Numbered from the stretch's first letter, positions 17,762-25,825 are shown. The stretch: 46,045 bases of DNA from Nostoc indistinguendum CM1-VF10 (GCA_019359215.1 JAHHHS010000059.1:1-46045), one strand, 5' to 3'. A program made the numbers and translations. The notes: generated from the sequence alone by a model not told the origin.

Positions 17762-17958
17762 ACCTTAACTAGAATTGATACTTTTCTACTTTGTCGAAAA
17801 TAAATTTTCATCTAGAGTAGGACAAAGATACCTGCTGTTTACCACATAAAAAAGCTAGATGAAGCCTCTGGCTCAGAGCTATGGGAAACCAAGCTTGATT
17901 CTTAAGAGTCTGGTTTCAAAATGGGTAACAGCAACATCCTCTATCAGCTTGATCACCT

Positions 17959-18564
17959 ATGCTAAAAGTTATGCACTCGGCCGCCAACTCAGCCACTCCA
18001 AATTCACAGTGGGAGGATTTAATCAAGCTTCCAGCCCCAAACACAGTTCAATGGGACAATATCAAAACCCAATTAGACTTGGTGCTATTGGCGCTAGAAA
18101 CCTTAACTGGCATTGGTTCAGAGGCTATGCTTTCGGCGGCAACTGATCTGAATTTAGAGTCAAGAGTGCCAGACCGCGTAGCTTTATGGCGACTCCGCCA
18201 ATCAAATCCCCTACGCAAAGGTCAAGGAGGGCGAAAAAAGCTAGATGTCGAAGAAGCGCGATCGCTTGTTCTGATCATCTGCTACCTAGCCAAACAGCAC
18301 CAGGAATTGATTCGCCGCGCCGTCGGTCTGTTGGAACAAATGGCAGAAAATAACCGGGAACCTCACCAAGCTGCTTTACTTGGAGATTATATTGATGCTT
18401 TTTGCAACACCTACCAAGAGCGGATGGAAGAGGACGAGCAAATCTCAACGGATTTACTAACCAACCTGGCATTAAAACTGCTTGTAGATTTACTTTTTTA
18501 CAGTGCTCCTGGTGGGCATCGCCGTCTCTGGCTAGCACTTATAGATCGTTCTACAAAATTTTAG
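17959..18564 (+). CDS. DUF3038 family protein
   Basis: 201 residues, mostly helical and soluble, without known motifs. The body (VQWDNIKTQLDLVLLALETL, later GQGGRKKLDVEEARSLVLII, then a C-terminal LALKLLVDLLFYSAPGGHRR) fits the cyanobacterium-specific DUF3038 family, which is usually encoded just before a DUF4335 gene, as here. Start ATG 17959; ATG 17971 is an alternative. The function is unknown; the conserved pairing suggests a shared role with the next gene. Confidence 0.7.
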   Translation: MLKVMHSAANSATPNSQWEDLIKLPAPNTVQWDNIKTQLDLVLLALETLTGIGSEAMLSAATDLNLESRVPDRVALWRLRQSNPLRKGQGGRKKLDVEEARSLVLIICYLAKQHQELIRRAVGLLEQMAENNREPHQAALLGDYIDAFCNTYQERMEEDEQISTDLLTNLALKLLVDLLFYSAPGGHRRLWLALIDRSTKF

Positions 18565-18802
18565 ATTTGAAATTTGAAATTCCTCAACCAAAATTCGCTT
18601 GTGATTTGTTTGCTAGATTAGGAAATCCTTTGGATGGTCGTGAGCTTTTTGGGCGATGCACTATCACCTGGATTTCTCCTTACATAACGGAAAGAACCTG
18701 ACAAAATTCTGAGTGGAGGAATCCACCGTTTCAGCTTTTCTTTGCAAGCAACTAGCTCAAATTTTTGCAAAATCCCAAATAGTCTTCCTCGCCGTTCCTG
18801 TT

Positions 18803-20425
18803 ATGCCTCTATCAAATTCTGTTATTCGTTGCTACACACCCCCTACTTGCACGCTAGAAGTATTCGCGCAAAGCTCACCTTTATCCCGTTGGATGGGGAA
18901 AACCGTCCTCAAGCATCTAAGCTTTGAGCTACGTTTTGATGATCCCCGACTCCCAGAAGAACAAAGAGTTCCAATTCGGGGCGATCGCGAACAACTCGAA
19001 GCTTTATGTGATGCAGTTACAAGCTACGTACAGCAATTCCTCCAACAGTCTCCAGAAAGCTTTTGCGTCAGTTTCTCCGACACCCAGGAGTCAAGCACAG
19101 CATTAGGTGAGCCGGAATTAAAATCCTCTATAAAAACATTAAATTCCTTTAGTACCCAGATTCCTGGGGGAAATATCCGTTTAGAACCAAGTAGCCATTT
19201 AACTCACAATTTATTTCTCGGTTCTCTCGCCAACCACTCATCCGGCCCCGTAATTCAACTCAGTCTGCTGCAACTATTCGATTTGGCCAGTGCTTTAGAT
19301 GAATACTCAACTGATGTCATGGCACTCCCAACTCTCAACAGCACTTCGACTCTAAGGTTCCCTGCTTGGGCACCTGTTGCCGCAGTATTAGTATTAGGTG
19401 TAGGTTTATTACCACTTACTTGGCAATATGCTAACAACATTAGACAAAACCAACAGCAGACAGCTAAAACAGCAGATCCAGAAGCGGTAAAGACTGCTCT
19501 AGAACCTTCAACCTCACTAGGCTTTCCTACGCCTGAACCTGGACTGACTACTCCATCAGATAATTTGTTAGGTTCTACCCCTCCACTTTCCACATCCAGT
19601 TTGCCCCAAGCACCTCTAACATCCCCTAGTTCCAGTTTATCTATACCACAACCTCCAAATAATGCACTGACAATACCTCAGGGGACGACTGCAAGCCTTC
19701 CTACTAATCCTGCGATCGCACCACGCAGCAAAATCCCAGGCCAAGAAATTGCCATATTACCAAATCTTGGACAGAACCCTACAGGGTCAAGTCCCCAAGC
19801 TGGTGCTCTCCCTCAGCTGCGGAATTTGCCACCCAGACTATCTTCTAGTACAAGCAGCTTACCAACTAATATCTCACCAGTCCCCCCGTCTATTGGCACT
19901 ATACCCAATAGTGGCAATACTTCTACCCAGCCCTCCTCACTAACCTCACAACAGCTAGAGCAAAGACCACTAACTTCACAACAGTTAGAGGAAAGAATCA
20001 ATTCCCTACAGCCACCTTCTCCCGGAGAAAAACCTGCTTCACAACTTTCTTCCTCTAGAACTGCGGATAATAATCCCTTTATCGATCAATTAGGGGACGG
20101 ACGCAAAACCCCTACATCCAGAGAAGTGGCTACTGGTACATTATTTGATACACCTCAAGTAGTGGAAGCCAGAGAATACTTGAAAAAGCGTTGGCAACCA
20201 CCCACTGGACTAGGACAAACATTAGAGTACAGTTTGATAGTCAGTGTTGACGGCACAGTGGAACGAATTTTTCCCCTTAATAAAGCAGCAAGAGAATTCG
20301 TTGATAATGCTGGGATGCCTGAAGTTGGTAAACCTTTTGTTTCCGCCAATACACGCGGACAAAATGTCAGAATTCGAGTTGTTCTTAGCCCTGATGGCAA
20401 GGTACAGACTTTTCCAGATGAATAA
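18803..20425 (+). CDS. DUF4335 family membrane-anchored protein
   Basis: 540 residues from ATG 18803 (MPLSNSVIRCYTPPTCTLEV), the usual family start; an upstream GTG at 18713 only adds an atypical leader. An N-terminal domain (about 1-180) includes LSFELRFDDPRLPEEQRVPI. One membrane helix lies at about 193-213 (WAPVAAVLVLGVGLLPLTW). A Pro/Ser/Thr/Gln-rich low-complexity linker (about 220-430) includes a near duplication (LTSQQLEQRP / LTSQQLEER). The C-terminal domain (about 445-540) ends in SLIVSVDGTVERIFPL and RGQNVRIRVVLSPDG. Family function is unknown; it pairs with DUF3038 upstream. Confidence 0.72.
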   Translation: MPLSNSVIRCYTPPTCTLEVFAQSSPLSRWMGKTVLKHLSFELRFDDPRLPEEQRVPIRGDREQLEALCDAVTSYVQQFLQQSPESFCVSFSDTQESSTALGEPELKSSIKTLNSFSTQIPGGNIRLEPSSHLTHNLFLGSLANHSSGPVIQLSLLQLFDLASALDEYSTDVMALPTLNSTSTLRFPAWAPVAAVLVLGVGLLPLTWQYANNIRQNQQQTAKTADPEAVKTALEPSTSLGFPTPEPGLTTPSDNLLGSTPPLSTSSLPQAPLTSPSSSLSIPQPPNNALTIPQGTTASLPTNPAIAPRSKIPGQEIAILPNLGQNPTGSSPQAGALPQLRNLPPRLSSSTSSLPTNISPVPPSIGTIPNSGNTSTQPSSLTSQQLEQRPLTSQQLEERINSLQPPSPGEKPASQLSSSRTADNNPFIDQLGDGRKTPTSREVATGTLFDTPQVVEAREYLKKRWQPPTGLGQTLEYSLIVSVDGTVERIFPLNKAAREFVDNAGMPEVGKPFVSANTRGQNVRIRVVLSPDGKVQTFPDE

Positions 20426-20980
20426 ATCAGTAAATTAATCCGTTTAATCTGAGATATTGCACTAGTACACCACGGCGTATATAGAACAACCATTTAAAAT
20501 CTCTAAAGAGCTTATTCCATAACACTTTTGACTTTTGACTTCCGCCTTGCGGTACTAGTCCTAACAACCGCCGAGTAATTCATTACTCGGCTAATAGCTA
20601 AAGTTGTCTTTAGACGACTAGTAATCGCCCAAGCACTACTTAAGTCGACTTGGGCAATTAACCTTGTACTTCGAGAAGCGTGCTAGTTGGCTTATCGAAA
20701 ATACTGAAAAATTTTAGCTTAATGCCACTTGTAAAAGTGGTACAAACCTTATGCCACTTTTGATTTACTCCAATTGCTCTTGAGCTTGATTTTTGGAGTC
20801 CAGTTACCAAACTGGTCTTACTATTGATACCAGTAAACCTACCACTTAATACAATCACTGATAACACCAATTCTCCAAAATTAAACTATAGATACAAGTC
20901 TGGAAACCTAGATTAAATCTTACGCCTCTTAATTACAAGTTACGAATTGGTATAAATCACTCATTTTAAAGGTAGGAAAT
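20426..20980. other. 555-bp hairpin-rich intergenic region before the YiaA-like gene
   Basis: No ORF. It holds a run of short perfect or near-perfect inverted repeats: CCGC/GCGG at 20542-20552, a 10-bp arm pair at 20570-20591, AGTTGTC/GACGACT at 20602-20619, TAATCGCCCAAG/CTTGGGCAATTA at 20622-20660, CCACTT/AAGTGG at 20725-20740, ACTCCAA/TTGGAGT at 20767-20799, CCAGTT/AACTGG at 20800-20815, and ACCAATTC/GAATTGGT at 20866-20951. Heptamers ACTTTTG occur at 20523-20538. The density suggests a structured RNA or a nested palindromic element. Confidence 0.6.
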
Positions 20981-21265
20981 ATGCAAACAATTGGTACTCA
21001 AAAAGACAGTTCAGCTTGGGTTATTCAAACTTGGGCAGCTTTTGTGATTTCTATTTCTATGACCACCTTCGGTATTGTAAATTTACCTGTAAATAGCTGG
21101 GTGAAAGGCTTTATGGGTATGGGTTTGGCTTTTTCTGTTGGCTCAACTTTTACATTGGCAAAAACTACTAGAGACTTGCACGAAACAAGAAGATTAACCG
21201 CTAGGTTAGACGAAGCGAAAGTAGAAAAATTGCTTTCACAACATGATCCTCTAAATTTAAAATGA
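20981..21265 (+). CDS. YiaA/YiaB-family small inner-membrane protein
   Basis: 94 residues with two membrane helices: WVIQTWAAFVISISMTTFGI (about 13-32) and FMGMGLAFSVGSTFTLA (about 45-61), joined by a short loop containing LPVNSWVKG. A charged C-terminal helix follows (RDLHETRRLTARLDEAKVEK). This matches cyanobacterial homologues of the YiaA/YiaB domain. The function is unknown. GGTAGGA (20971-20977) before ATG 20981 may act in ribosome binding. Two hairpins downstream can end transcription. Confidence 0.8.
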   Translation: MQTIGTQKDSSAWVIQTWAAFVISISMTTFGIVNLPVNSWVKGFMGMGLAFSVGSTFTLAKTTRDLHETRRLTARLDEAKVEKLLSQHDPLNLK

Positions 21266-21293
21266 AGTTAGCCATACTAATTTTGGATTAAAA

Positions 21294-21310
21294 GGCTTTA
21301 CTAAAAAGCC
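21294..21310 (+). terminator. Hairpin after the YiaA-like gene
   Basis: GGCTTT (21294-21299), loop ACTAA, AAAGCC (21305-21310), followed by GTTTTA. A weak intrinsic terminator about 30 bp after the stop codon. Confidence 0.5.
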
Positions 21311-21391
21311 GTTTTAGCAATATCAAACAATACTACCTTTTCCAATTTGATGTAATCTACACATCAGAAACTAACTAGTATGACGAAAACA

Positions 21392-21416
21392 AAAGGACTG
21401 GTGTATCCAGTCCTTT
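21392..21416. terminator. Bidirectional terminator between convergent genes
   Basis: A perfect 10-bp stem: AAAGGACTGG at 21392-21401 and CCAGTCCTTT at 21407-21416, with a 5-nt loop, flanked by A-rich sequence on the left and T-rich on the right. It lies between the YiaA-like gene and the convergent ferredoxin gene and would work for both. Confidence 0.8.
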
Positions 21417-21441
21417 ATTGTATTGATTTAACGTTTTGATC

Positions 21442-21903
21442 TTAATAACGGGATTTTTTAGTTTTTAACTTTTGCTTTTTACGCCGACGTTCGCTAGCTA
21501 CAACTGCTTGTTCTACCGGATAACCGATTAAAGGGATTACCTGATATTTGCGATCTTCTTCTAATTTTTTGAGTTCAGTGTAATCAACCCAGTGAATACA
21601 ATCAACTGGACAAGTGTCAATTGCTTCTTGGATAATTTCCTCAGCATCCCCATCTTGGCGAACCACGCGCGATCGCCCGTAATCTGGTTCAATATAAAAA
21701 GTGTTACGCGCAACATGAGCGCAATGCTTGCAACCAATACAGGTGATTTCATCAACATAAACACCATTTTGTCGCAGCAAACCACCCAATTCCGGTTCTA
21801 AACCAGAACGTTCTGGGGCATCGCGTAAAAAACCCCCTAATTCTGGCTCCAAACCGGAACGGTTGTCTTCTTGTTCTTCCGGCGACGGCAGAAAATCAGC
21901 CAT
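21442..21903 (-). CDS. Single [4Fe-4S] ferredoxin-like protein
   Basis: 153 residues. The cluster motif is Cys55-xx-Cys58-xx-Cys61 with Cys98-Pro as fourth ligand and an extra Cys102 (DTCPVDC). The segment around it (CIGCKHCAHVARNTFYIE; SRVVRQDGDAEE) is typical of cyanobacterial and plant ferredoxin-like proteins. The N-terminus carries a 17-residue tandem duplication, RSGLEPELGG at 15-24 and again at 32-41. The C-terminus is highly basic (RRRKKQKLKTKK). Its ATG overlaps the ycf35 stop by one base (TAATG). Third gene of DUF2997-ycf35-ferredoxin, so electron transfer for or with Ycf35 is plausible but unproven. Confidence 0.88.
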   Translation of the reverse strand: MADFLPSPEEQEDNRSGLEPELGGFLRDAPERSGLEPELGGLLRQNGVYVDEITCIGCKHCAHVARNTFYIEPDYGRSRVVRQDGDAEEIIQEAIDTCPVDCIHWVDYTELKKLEEDRKYQVIPLIGYPVEQAVVASERRRKKQKLKTKKSRY

Positions 21904-22289
21904 TACGCACTCCAGCGCTGTACTACCAGGCGAATTGAACCATCTTCATTCTTTTGTTGTTCAGAGACTTGAAAACCAACACGAGCGGTTTCTTTGACAA
22001 CGGTTTGATAAGCATAGCGCTGTGTTACCTGGCGCAAGAATCCGTCCACAGACAGGTTTTGCTGCCAATATTGCAAATCAGCCACTAATTCATATTCCTT
22101 GCCATTCCATCTAAAGCCGATGTCGTAGCCATTTTCCTGCTCAATACTAACTTCAGCAGGATGGGTTTGACCGCGATAGCCGCGTACTTCCCGTGGGCCG
22201 GGTTTCCAGTCTATGCCCAATTCAGTCAGAGCATCTTTCAAAGAATCAAGGTTACGGATTTGAGTCTTAATTTGGCTAAAGTGTGACAT
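21903..22289 (-). CDS. ycf35: Ycf35 family protein (DUF1257)
   Basis: 128 residues. It matches Ycf35/DUF1257, conserved in cyanobacteria and some algal plastids: MSHFSQIKTQIRNLDSLKDA at the start, then GYRGQTHPAEVSI, YDIGFRWNGKEYELVADLQ and VTQRYAYQTVVKE. No catalytic motif is known. It lies between a DUF2997 gene (39-bp gap) and a ferredoxin gene (1-base overlap), a compact minus-strand operon. Confidence 0.9.
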   Translation of the reverse strand: MSHFSQIKTQIRNLDSLKDALTELGIDWKPGPREVRGYRGQTHPAEVSIEQENGYDIGFRWNGKEYELVADLQYWQQNLSVDGFLRQVTQRYAYQTVVKETARVGFQVSEQQKNEDGSIRLVVQRWSA

Positions 22290-22328
22290 GGTGGTTGTGA
22301 ATTAATAACGCTAAACTACTGAGAAAAC

Positions 22329-22538
22329 TTACCAATCACTGTAAGTGGTGTGTGTATTCACCACATTAGATTGCTGCACCTTCGCGGCGAAATATTCTGA
22401 GGTTGGCTCATGATTAAGTACTTGCCCCAGCTGTGCCTCTATTGCTGCTGTAACTTCAGCGCAAGAATTACCCACAATGCCAGTGACTTTCTCTTGTACC
22501 CGACCGTCTGGATAGATTATGAACTCTAATGTCTCCAT
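22329..22538 (-). CDS. DUF2997 family protein
   Basis: 69 residues from ATG 22538 (METLEFIIYPDGRVQEKV); an in-frame ATG at 22550 adds only MAKS. The domain, beta strands then a helix (GIVGNSCAEVTAAIEAQLG), is the short DUF2997 fold usually encoded upstream of ycf35 in cyanobacteria, as here. The function is unknown. Confidence 0.8.
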   Translation of the reverse strand: METLEFIIYPDGRVQEKVTGIVGNSCAEVTAAIEAQLGQVLNHEPTSEYFAAKVQQSNVVNTHTTYSDW

Positions 22539-22862
22539 GCTCTTGGCCAACCACGATAAGTACGCTTAAAATTCTACTGTCTTAGCAGAAGGCTATAAAT
22601 ACAGCCGTAGGAACATTTTTACGTTATATACAAATTTGCCATTTGTTAAATAATGTTCCATCTATCAACATATATATCTCATAATCTTTACAAAACTTAT
22701 TAATACTATAAGCAGGCACATCAGTATTTAGTTAGTTTCTCTTAACCTCATCAATTAGTCAAGGTAACAACTGAGTTTGCTAAGTAAACTGCAAAAGCCC
22801 TAAAAATAAGCATTAGAGGGAATATAGCCAGCAAGAGAATTTACAAAAATATAAAATTTATT

Positions 22863-22881
22863 GATAAAGCTTATCATTATC
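22863..22881. promoter_or_regulatory. Fur-box-like site without an adjacent gene
   Basis: GATAAAGCTTATCATTATC agrees at 16 of 19 positions with the Fur consensus GATAATGATAATCATTATC (counted by eye). Fur represses iron-uptake genes when iron is replete. The nearest downstream frame on the plus strand is only seven codons, and the DUF2997 operon begins 325 bp away on the minus strand, so the regulated gene is not evident. Confidence 0.45.
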
Positions 22882-23178
22882 ATGAAATTTGCCTTATTCT
22901 CTTAAGGTTTCCCAAGTAGTTTGGAGTAGCGCGGGCTATGCTGCAAGACCTAGCTGCCCTATACCTCTTGAGTACGCAATAGCAAGTAACCTCTACGTTA
23001 TAACTGAATCATTAAGTAAAAATACTCCTTTGGATTTATCAAGAAAGGCAGAGAGCAGGAGGCTGAGTTGGAATACTGTCCGACGCTCTCTGCGAGACGC
23101 TGCGCGAACGTGGGCTCGCTAACGCTACGCTATCTTTTCTCTGCTGCGAACCATTGCCGAGCTTGCGGTTTAAGACCC

Positions 23179-23210
23179 CCACCAAATTAAAAATTTGGTG
23201 GCTTCTTTTT
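23179..23210 (+). terminator. Strong hairpin with T-tract
   Basis: CCACCAAATT (23179-23188), loop AAA, AATTTGGTGG (23192-23201), then CTTCTTTTT. A perfect 10-bp stem plus T-run has intrinsic terminator form on the plus strand. Outer AGACCCC and GGGGTTT can extend the pairing, so it may instead be the palindromic end of a lost mobile element. Confidence 0.5.
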
Positions 23211-23444
23211 AGGAGGGGTTTGAATCCTAATAAGTGAAAAGAACCTTCTGTCTTCTTCAAGAACTTATAGAAGGAGCTAGTTGCCAAACCCTGGAATATT
23301 CTCTGATAACTTGCCGAGCCGGATCAGAAATAAATATTGTAGCTGTGCAACTCAAGGTTTTTGCACTATTGTAGGCGATCGCTGCCAACACAGAAACTTT
23401 GCTTAAGATAAGTAATTATCCAGTGTGTACAATTCTTAAACGCA

Positions 23445-23768
23445 TTATTCAGCAAACATTTCAGCCAAAGTACCTAAAACTGCTTTTTGTTCATCAGAGT
23501 CAATCTGACCTAGCTTTTTGACTAATCGATTTTTGTCAACTGTACGAATTTGATCCAAAACAATTTGCCCGTCCTTACCCTGAAACTGACAAGCAATACG
23601 AGTCGGATAAGATTGTCCTTTAGTTGTCATCGGAGCAACAATGACCGTGGCAATATATCTGTTCATCTCATCTGGTGAAATTACTACACAGGGTCTTGTT
23701 TTTTGAATCTCACTGCCAATCGTTGGGTCGAGGTTAACCAAAAATACATCAAATCGATTGACTACCAC
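23445..23768 (-). CDS. mazF: MazF/PemK-type endoribonuclease toxin
   Basis: 107 residues from GTG 23768 (reads VVVNRFDVFLVNLDPTIGSE). An ATG at 23789 in the same frame is possible but lies well inside mazE. The PemK/MazF SH3-like fold is evident: NLDPTIGSEIQKTRPCVVISPDE, then VIVAPMTTKG and GKDGQIVLDQIRTVDK. The Arg/Thr pair used for RNA cleavage falls in the TRPCVV and PMTT segments. The GTG overlaps the mazE stop (GTGGTAG), so translation is coupled, antitoxin first. The module appears intact, in contrast to the other toxin-antitoxin pairs in this window. Confidence 0.9.
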   Translation of the reverse strand: MVVNRFDVFLVNLDPTIGSEIQKTRPCVVISPDEMNRYIATVIVAPMTTKGQSYPTRIACQFQGKDGQIVLDQIRTVDKNRLVKKLGQIDSDEQKAVLGTLAEMFAE

Positions 23769-24022
23769 TCCCACTCTAGATGCTCCCACTCTGTGGTTAC
23801 GACATCATCAAGCACTGCATCGTCGTGTTGTTTTGCCATTGTTGCAAATGCTTCTTCCCATCCCTGACGAGATTGAGAGGCTGCACGGACAATTAGGTGA
23901 GAATCTTGAATTTCAATTTCCACCTCTTCATCAATACCACTTTGTTCCAGGAGAAGTTTAGGAATGCGAATACCTTGAGAGTTCCCGATTTTAACAATAC
24001 GGGTTCTAATTGCTGTTCCCAT
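23762..24022 (-). CDS. mazE: MazE-type AbrB-fold antitoxin
   Basis: 86 residues. The N-terminal swapped-hairpin AbrB/MazE DNA-binding domain is clear (RTRIVKIGNSQGIRIPKLLL at 6-25, then EEVEIEIQDSHLIVRAA). The acidic, Trp-rich C-terminus (about 60-86, TTEWEHLEWEW) is the part expected to bind and block MazF. It precedes and overlaps mazF, and the pair probably represses its own promoter just upstream of 24022. Confidence 0.9.
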   Translation of the reverse strand: MGTAIRTRIVKIGNSQGIRIPKLLLEQSGIDEEVEIEIQDSHLIVRAASQSRQGWEEAFATMAKQHDDAVLDDVVTTEWEHLEWEW

Positions 24023-24075
24023 GAGGATATTTGTTATTTATTGTAATTACATTGTGATTACAACAAAGGATTTTG

Positions 24076-24333
24076 TCAAGAAGCGCTTAGTTTTTCAATA
24101 ATTTTTAATGCGTAGGCGTAGCCAGCCATAGGCATTGCTCTCCAAATTACCAGATGCGATCGCTTTGTTGGTATATGTTTAATATGCTCCAGCTTACCCT
24201 GCTGTGGGCGTAAACTGACAGATTCATAAGTGCGATCATTGCATATGCGTAGCCCGATGAAGGCATCGCGCCGTCCCAAGCAAACTTCGTGGGTTTTGAC
24301 AACTTTGAGAATAATCTGTGTGTTAGTCTGCAT
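24076..24333 (-). CDS. Doubtful 85-codon ORF partly made of repeat sequence
   Basis: An ORF of 85 codons downstream of the HsdR_N-type gene (15-bp gap). Its first 20 residues (MQTNTQIILKVVKTHEVCLG) look protein-like, but the segments DAFIGLRICND and AMPMAGYAYALK are translations of two copies of a dispersed repeat (24247-24269 and 24110-24138). It may be a small gene invaded by repeats, or no gene. No family is recognised. Confidence 0.3.
   Translation of the reverse strand: MQTNTQIILKVVKTHEVCLGRRDAFIGLRICNDRTYESVSLRPQQGKLEHIKHIPTKRSHLVIWRAMPMAGYAYALKIIEKLSAS
24110..24138. repeat. Dispersed GCGTAGGCGTAGCC repeat, copy 1
   Basis: GCGTAGGCGTAGCC followed by AGCCATAGGCATTGC. A near-identical copy lies at 26120-26148 and a shorter relative (GCGTAGCCCGATGAAGGCAT) at 24247-24269. 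This repeat type is common in Nostoc-like genomes, and its clustering marks a region of rearrangement. Confidence 0.7.
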
Positions 24334-24348
24334 TTTAGCTGTTGGAAA

Positions 24349-25473
24349 CTATCTAGCAACGACTTGAGGCTGTTCATAAGCAGTTACAATTGCCTTGAAT
24401 TTATCAGCGTACTGATAGATTTCATTGAGGTTATCGATAGAAACTTTATCCGAAACTCTATTGCCATTTACCCCTTTCGAGAAGATTTCTAACTTCTTAG
24501 ACTTTGATTCATTAAAATACAAACGAACAATGGGTTTCCAAGTATTCCCATCAAGCAGAATATTACAGTAGCTCGCTGTATCTCTGTATGTTATTCTTGC
24601 TGGATCTAATACCTGATGTAAAATCGACTTAAGGATGTAATATCCTTCACGCTCGTCATCTGTAAACTCAGGTTGTTTGATAATCGGTTCTGGTTTTATT
24701 TCTGGTTCCGGGTTTACAGTCTCGGCTTTCGTTTTTGAACGTTCTGCGGCTTCATCTAAAAGGGTTTCAATTTCCTCACGAATAAATTCTTTAATAGCCC
24801 TTTTTGTATATCCAGTAAACTCATTTTTTAATTGCCCTACAAAATTATTACCAGGGCATAACTCTTTGAAAAAATATTTAACAAATTCATCACTGGGCGC
24901 TTCAAATTGCTTTCTAAGCAGAGTCTTAATACCACCTACATACTTTAACTCCGAGGCGGCTGTAATAGCTTCATCAATATTAAATGCGGATTTTGTTAAT
25001 TTACAGAGTTCGCGGATTGCTGACTCATTTAAATTAAGTAGGTCTAATTCCAAAAATGGAGTTTTATCCATTTTATTAGGTTTTTCTAAGTCAGCATATA
25101 ACTTGTAATTTACCCCATCTGTTAGTATACCAATGCGAACTTCAGTTGCCATAAAATATGCAAATAACTGACTCCATTCACGATCATTTTTAAAATCAGC
25201 ACCGTAACGTTTGCACTCAATCAGGATTGCTGGTTGACTGTTTTTGAATATTGCATAGTCTAGCTTGTAACTGGTGCTAGCTCCCACATTTGCATCATAC
25301 TCAGGCATAACTTCATTTGGGTTAAAGGCATCATATCCCAAGATTTGCTGAATAAAAGGCATAATCAGGAAGTGCTTTGTAGCTTCTTCAGTCTTGATAC
25401 TACTTAATTTTGTAGGGATTGTAGATGCAAAAGCTTTGACTTGATCAACGAAATCCATGATGTGATGCTCCAA
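24349..25473 (-). CDS. Stand-alone HsdR_N-type restriction nuclease-like protein
   Basis: 374 residues, or 369 from the internal ATG (MDFVDQVKAFAST). The N-terminal half matches the type I restriction HsdR N-terminal domain: a PD-(D/E)xK core with Asp72 (LDYAIF), Glu86 and Lys88 (ILIECKRYG), preceded by FLIMPFIQQILGYD. A linker with a PEPEIKPEPIIKQPE-like run (about 255-275) leads to a C-terminal domain (about 280-365: EREGYYILKSIL, ITYRDTASYCNILLDGN) that recurs in such stand-alone proteins. There is no helicase part and no methylase or specificity gene nearby, so it is not a type I system. A solitary, possibly phage-derived, defence-like nuclease is likely; its target is unknown. Confidence 0.75.
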   Translation of the reverse strand: MEHHIMDFVDQVKAFASTIPTKLSSIKTEEATKHFLIMPFIQQILGYDAFNPNEVMPEYDANVGASTSYKLDYAIFKNSQPAILIECKRYGADFKNDREWSQLFAYFMATEVRIGILTDGVNYKLYADLEKPNKMDKTPFLELDLLNLNESAIRELCKLTKSAFNIDEAITAASELKYVGGIKTLLRKQFEAPSDEFVKYFFKELCPGNNFVGQLKNEFTGYTKRAIKEFIREEIETLLDEAAERSKTKAETVNPEPEIKPEPIIKQPEFTDDEREGYYILKSILHQVLDPARITYRDTASYCNILLDGNTWKPIVRLYFNESKSKKLEIFSKGVNGNRVSDKVSIDNLNEIYQYADKFKAIVTAYEQPQVVAR

Positions 25474-25759
25474 GACCTTTATTTATGGCTATGTAGGCTA
25501 TGAAGTTATAATTCACAAAAAACCTGAATAAATAACAGGAATTGGAGTACAACATTGATGGGGCAACGCATTTTATTTTTATAATGCTTACTGGACAAAG
25601 CTTTGAGCCATTATTTAATTTAGTTGCTTAAAATTGAAACCCTTATTGCACAAGGTTTTCAGAATTTAAATGCGTTTGCCCTAACACCACTTATTTACAC
25701 CCATTGCAGGGATAAACCGTATATGATTTCAGCATCTACCCGCAAGTCGTCAAATTTCA
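25474..25759. other. Intergenic stretch upstream of the HsdR_N-type gene
   Basis: About 290 bp, AT-rich, probably containing the minus-strand promoter for the nuclease gene. No ORF, terminator or repeat is convincing. Confidence 0.35.
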
Positions 25760-25825
25760 GTGGATTATGGGGTCGAGGATTTTGACCAAGATATAGAAAA
25801 CTTGCGGGCAATGGGTAGACTGTGA
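25760..25825 (+). pseudogene. 3' end of a lost antitoxin gene
   Basis: The frame from 25760 reads VDYGVEDFDQDIENLRAMG-RL and stops at TGA 25823-25825, overlapping the GTG of the following toxin remnant (GTGATC). The stop/start coupling and acidic C-terminus are those of an antitoxin before a DUF3368 toxin. The 5' part is missing. Confidence 0.5.

Larger units (their letters stand above)
22539..23444. other. 900-bp accessory intergenic region with Fur-like site and repeats
   Basis: No convincing gene. Contents: an AT-rich part that includes the promoter of the DUF2997 operon (22539-22860), a Fur-box-like site (22863-22881), a tiny ORF (MKFALFS) after it, a dispersed GAGACGCTGCGCGAACG-type repeat (about 23090-23130), a hairpin with T-tract (23179-23210), and a HIP1 octamer near 23377. 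Plus-strand reading frames here are repeat-derived. It looks like ground where genes have been lost. Confidence 0.5.

Noticed and set aside
22889..23122. Plus-strand frame after the Fur-like site
   Set aside because: Its second half is repeat sequence (GAGACGCTGCGCGAACG); no family resemblance and only a TTG start.
24349..25473. Complete type I restriction system
   Set aside because: Only the HsdR_N-like part exists; there are no helicase motifs and no hsdM or hsdS genes in the window.
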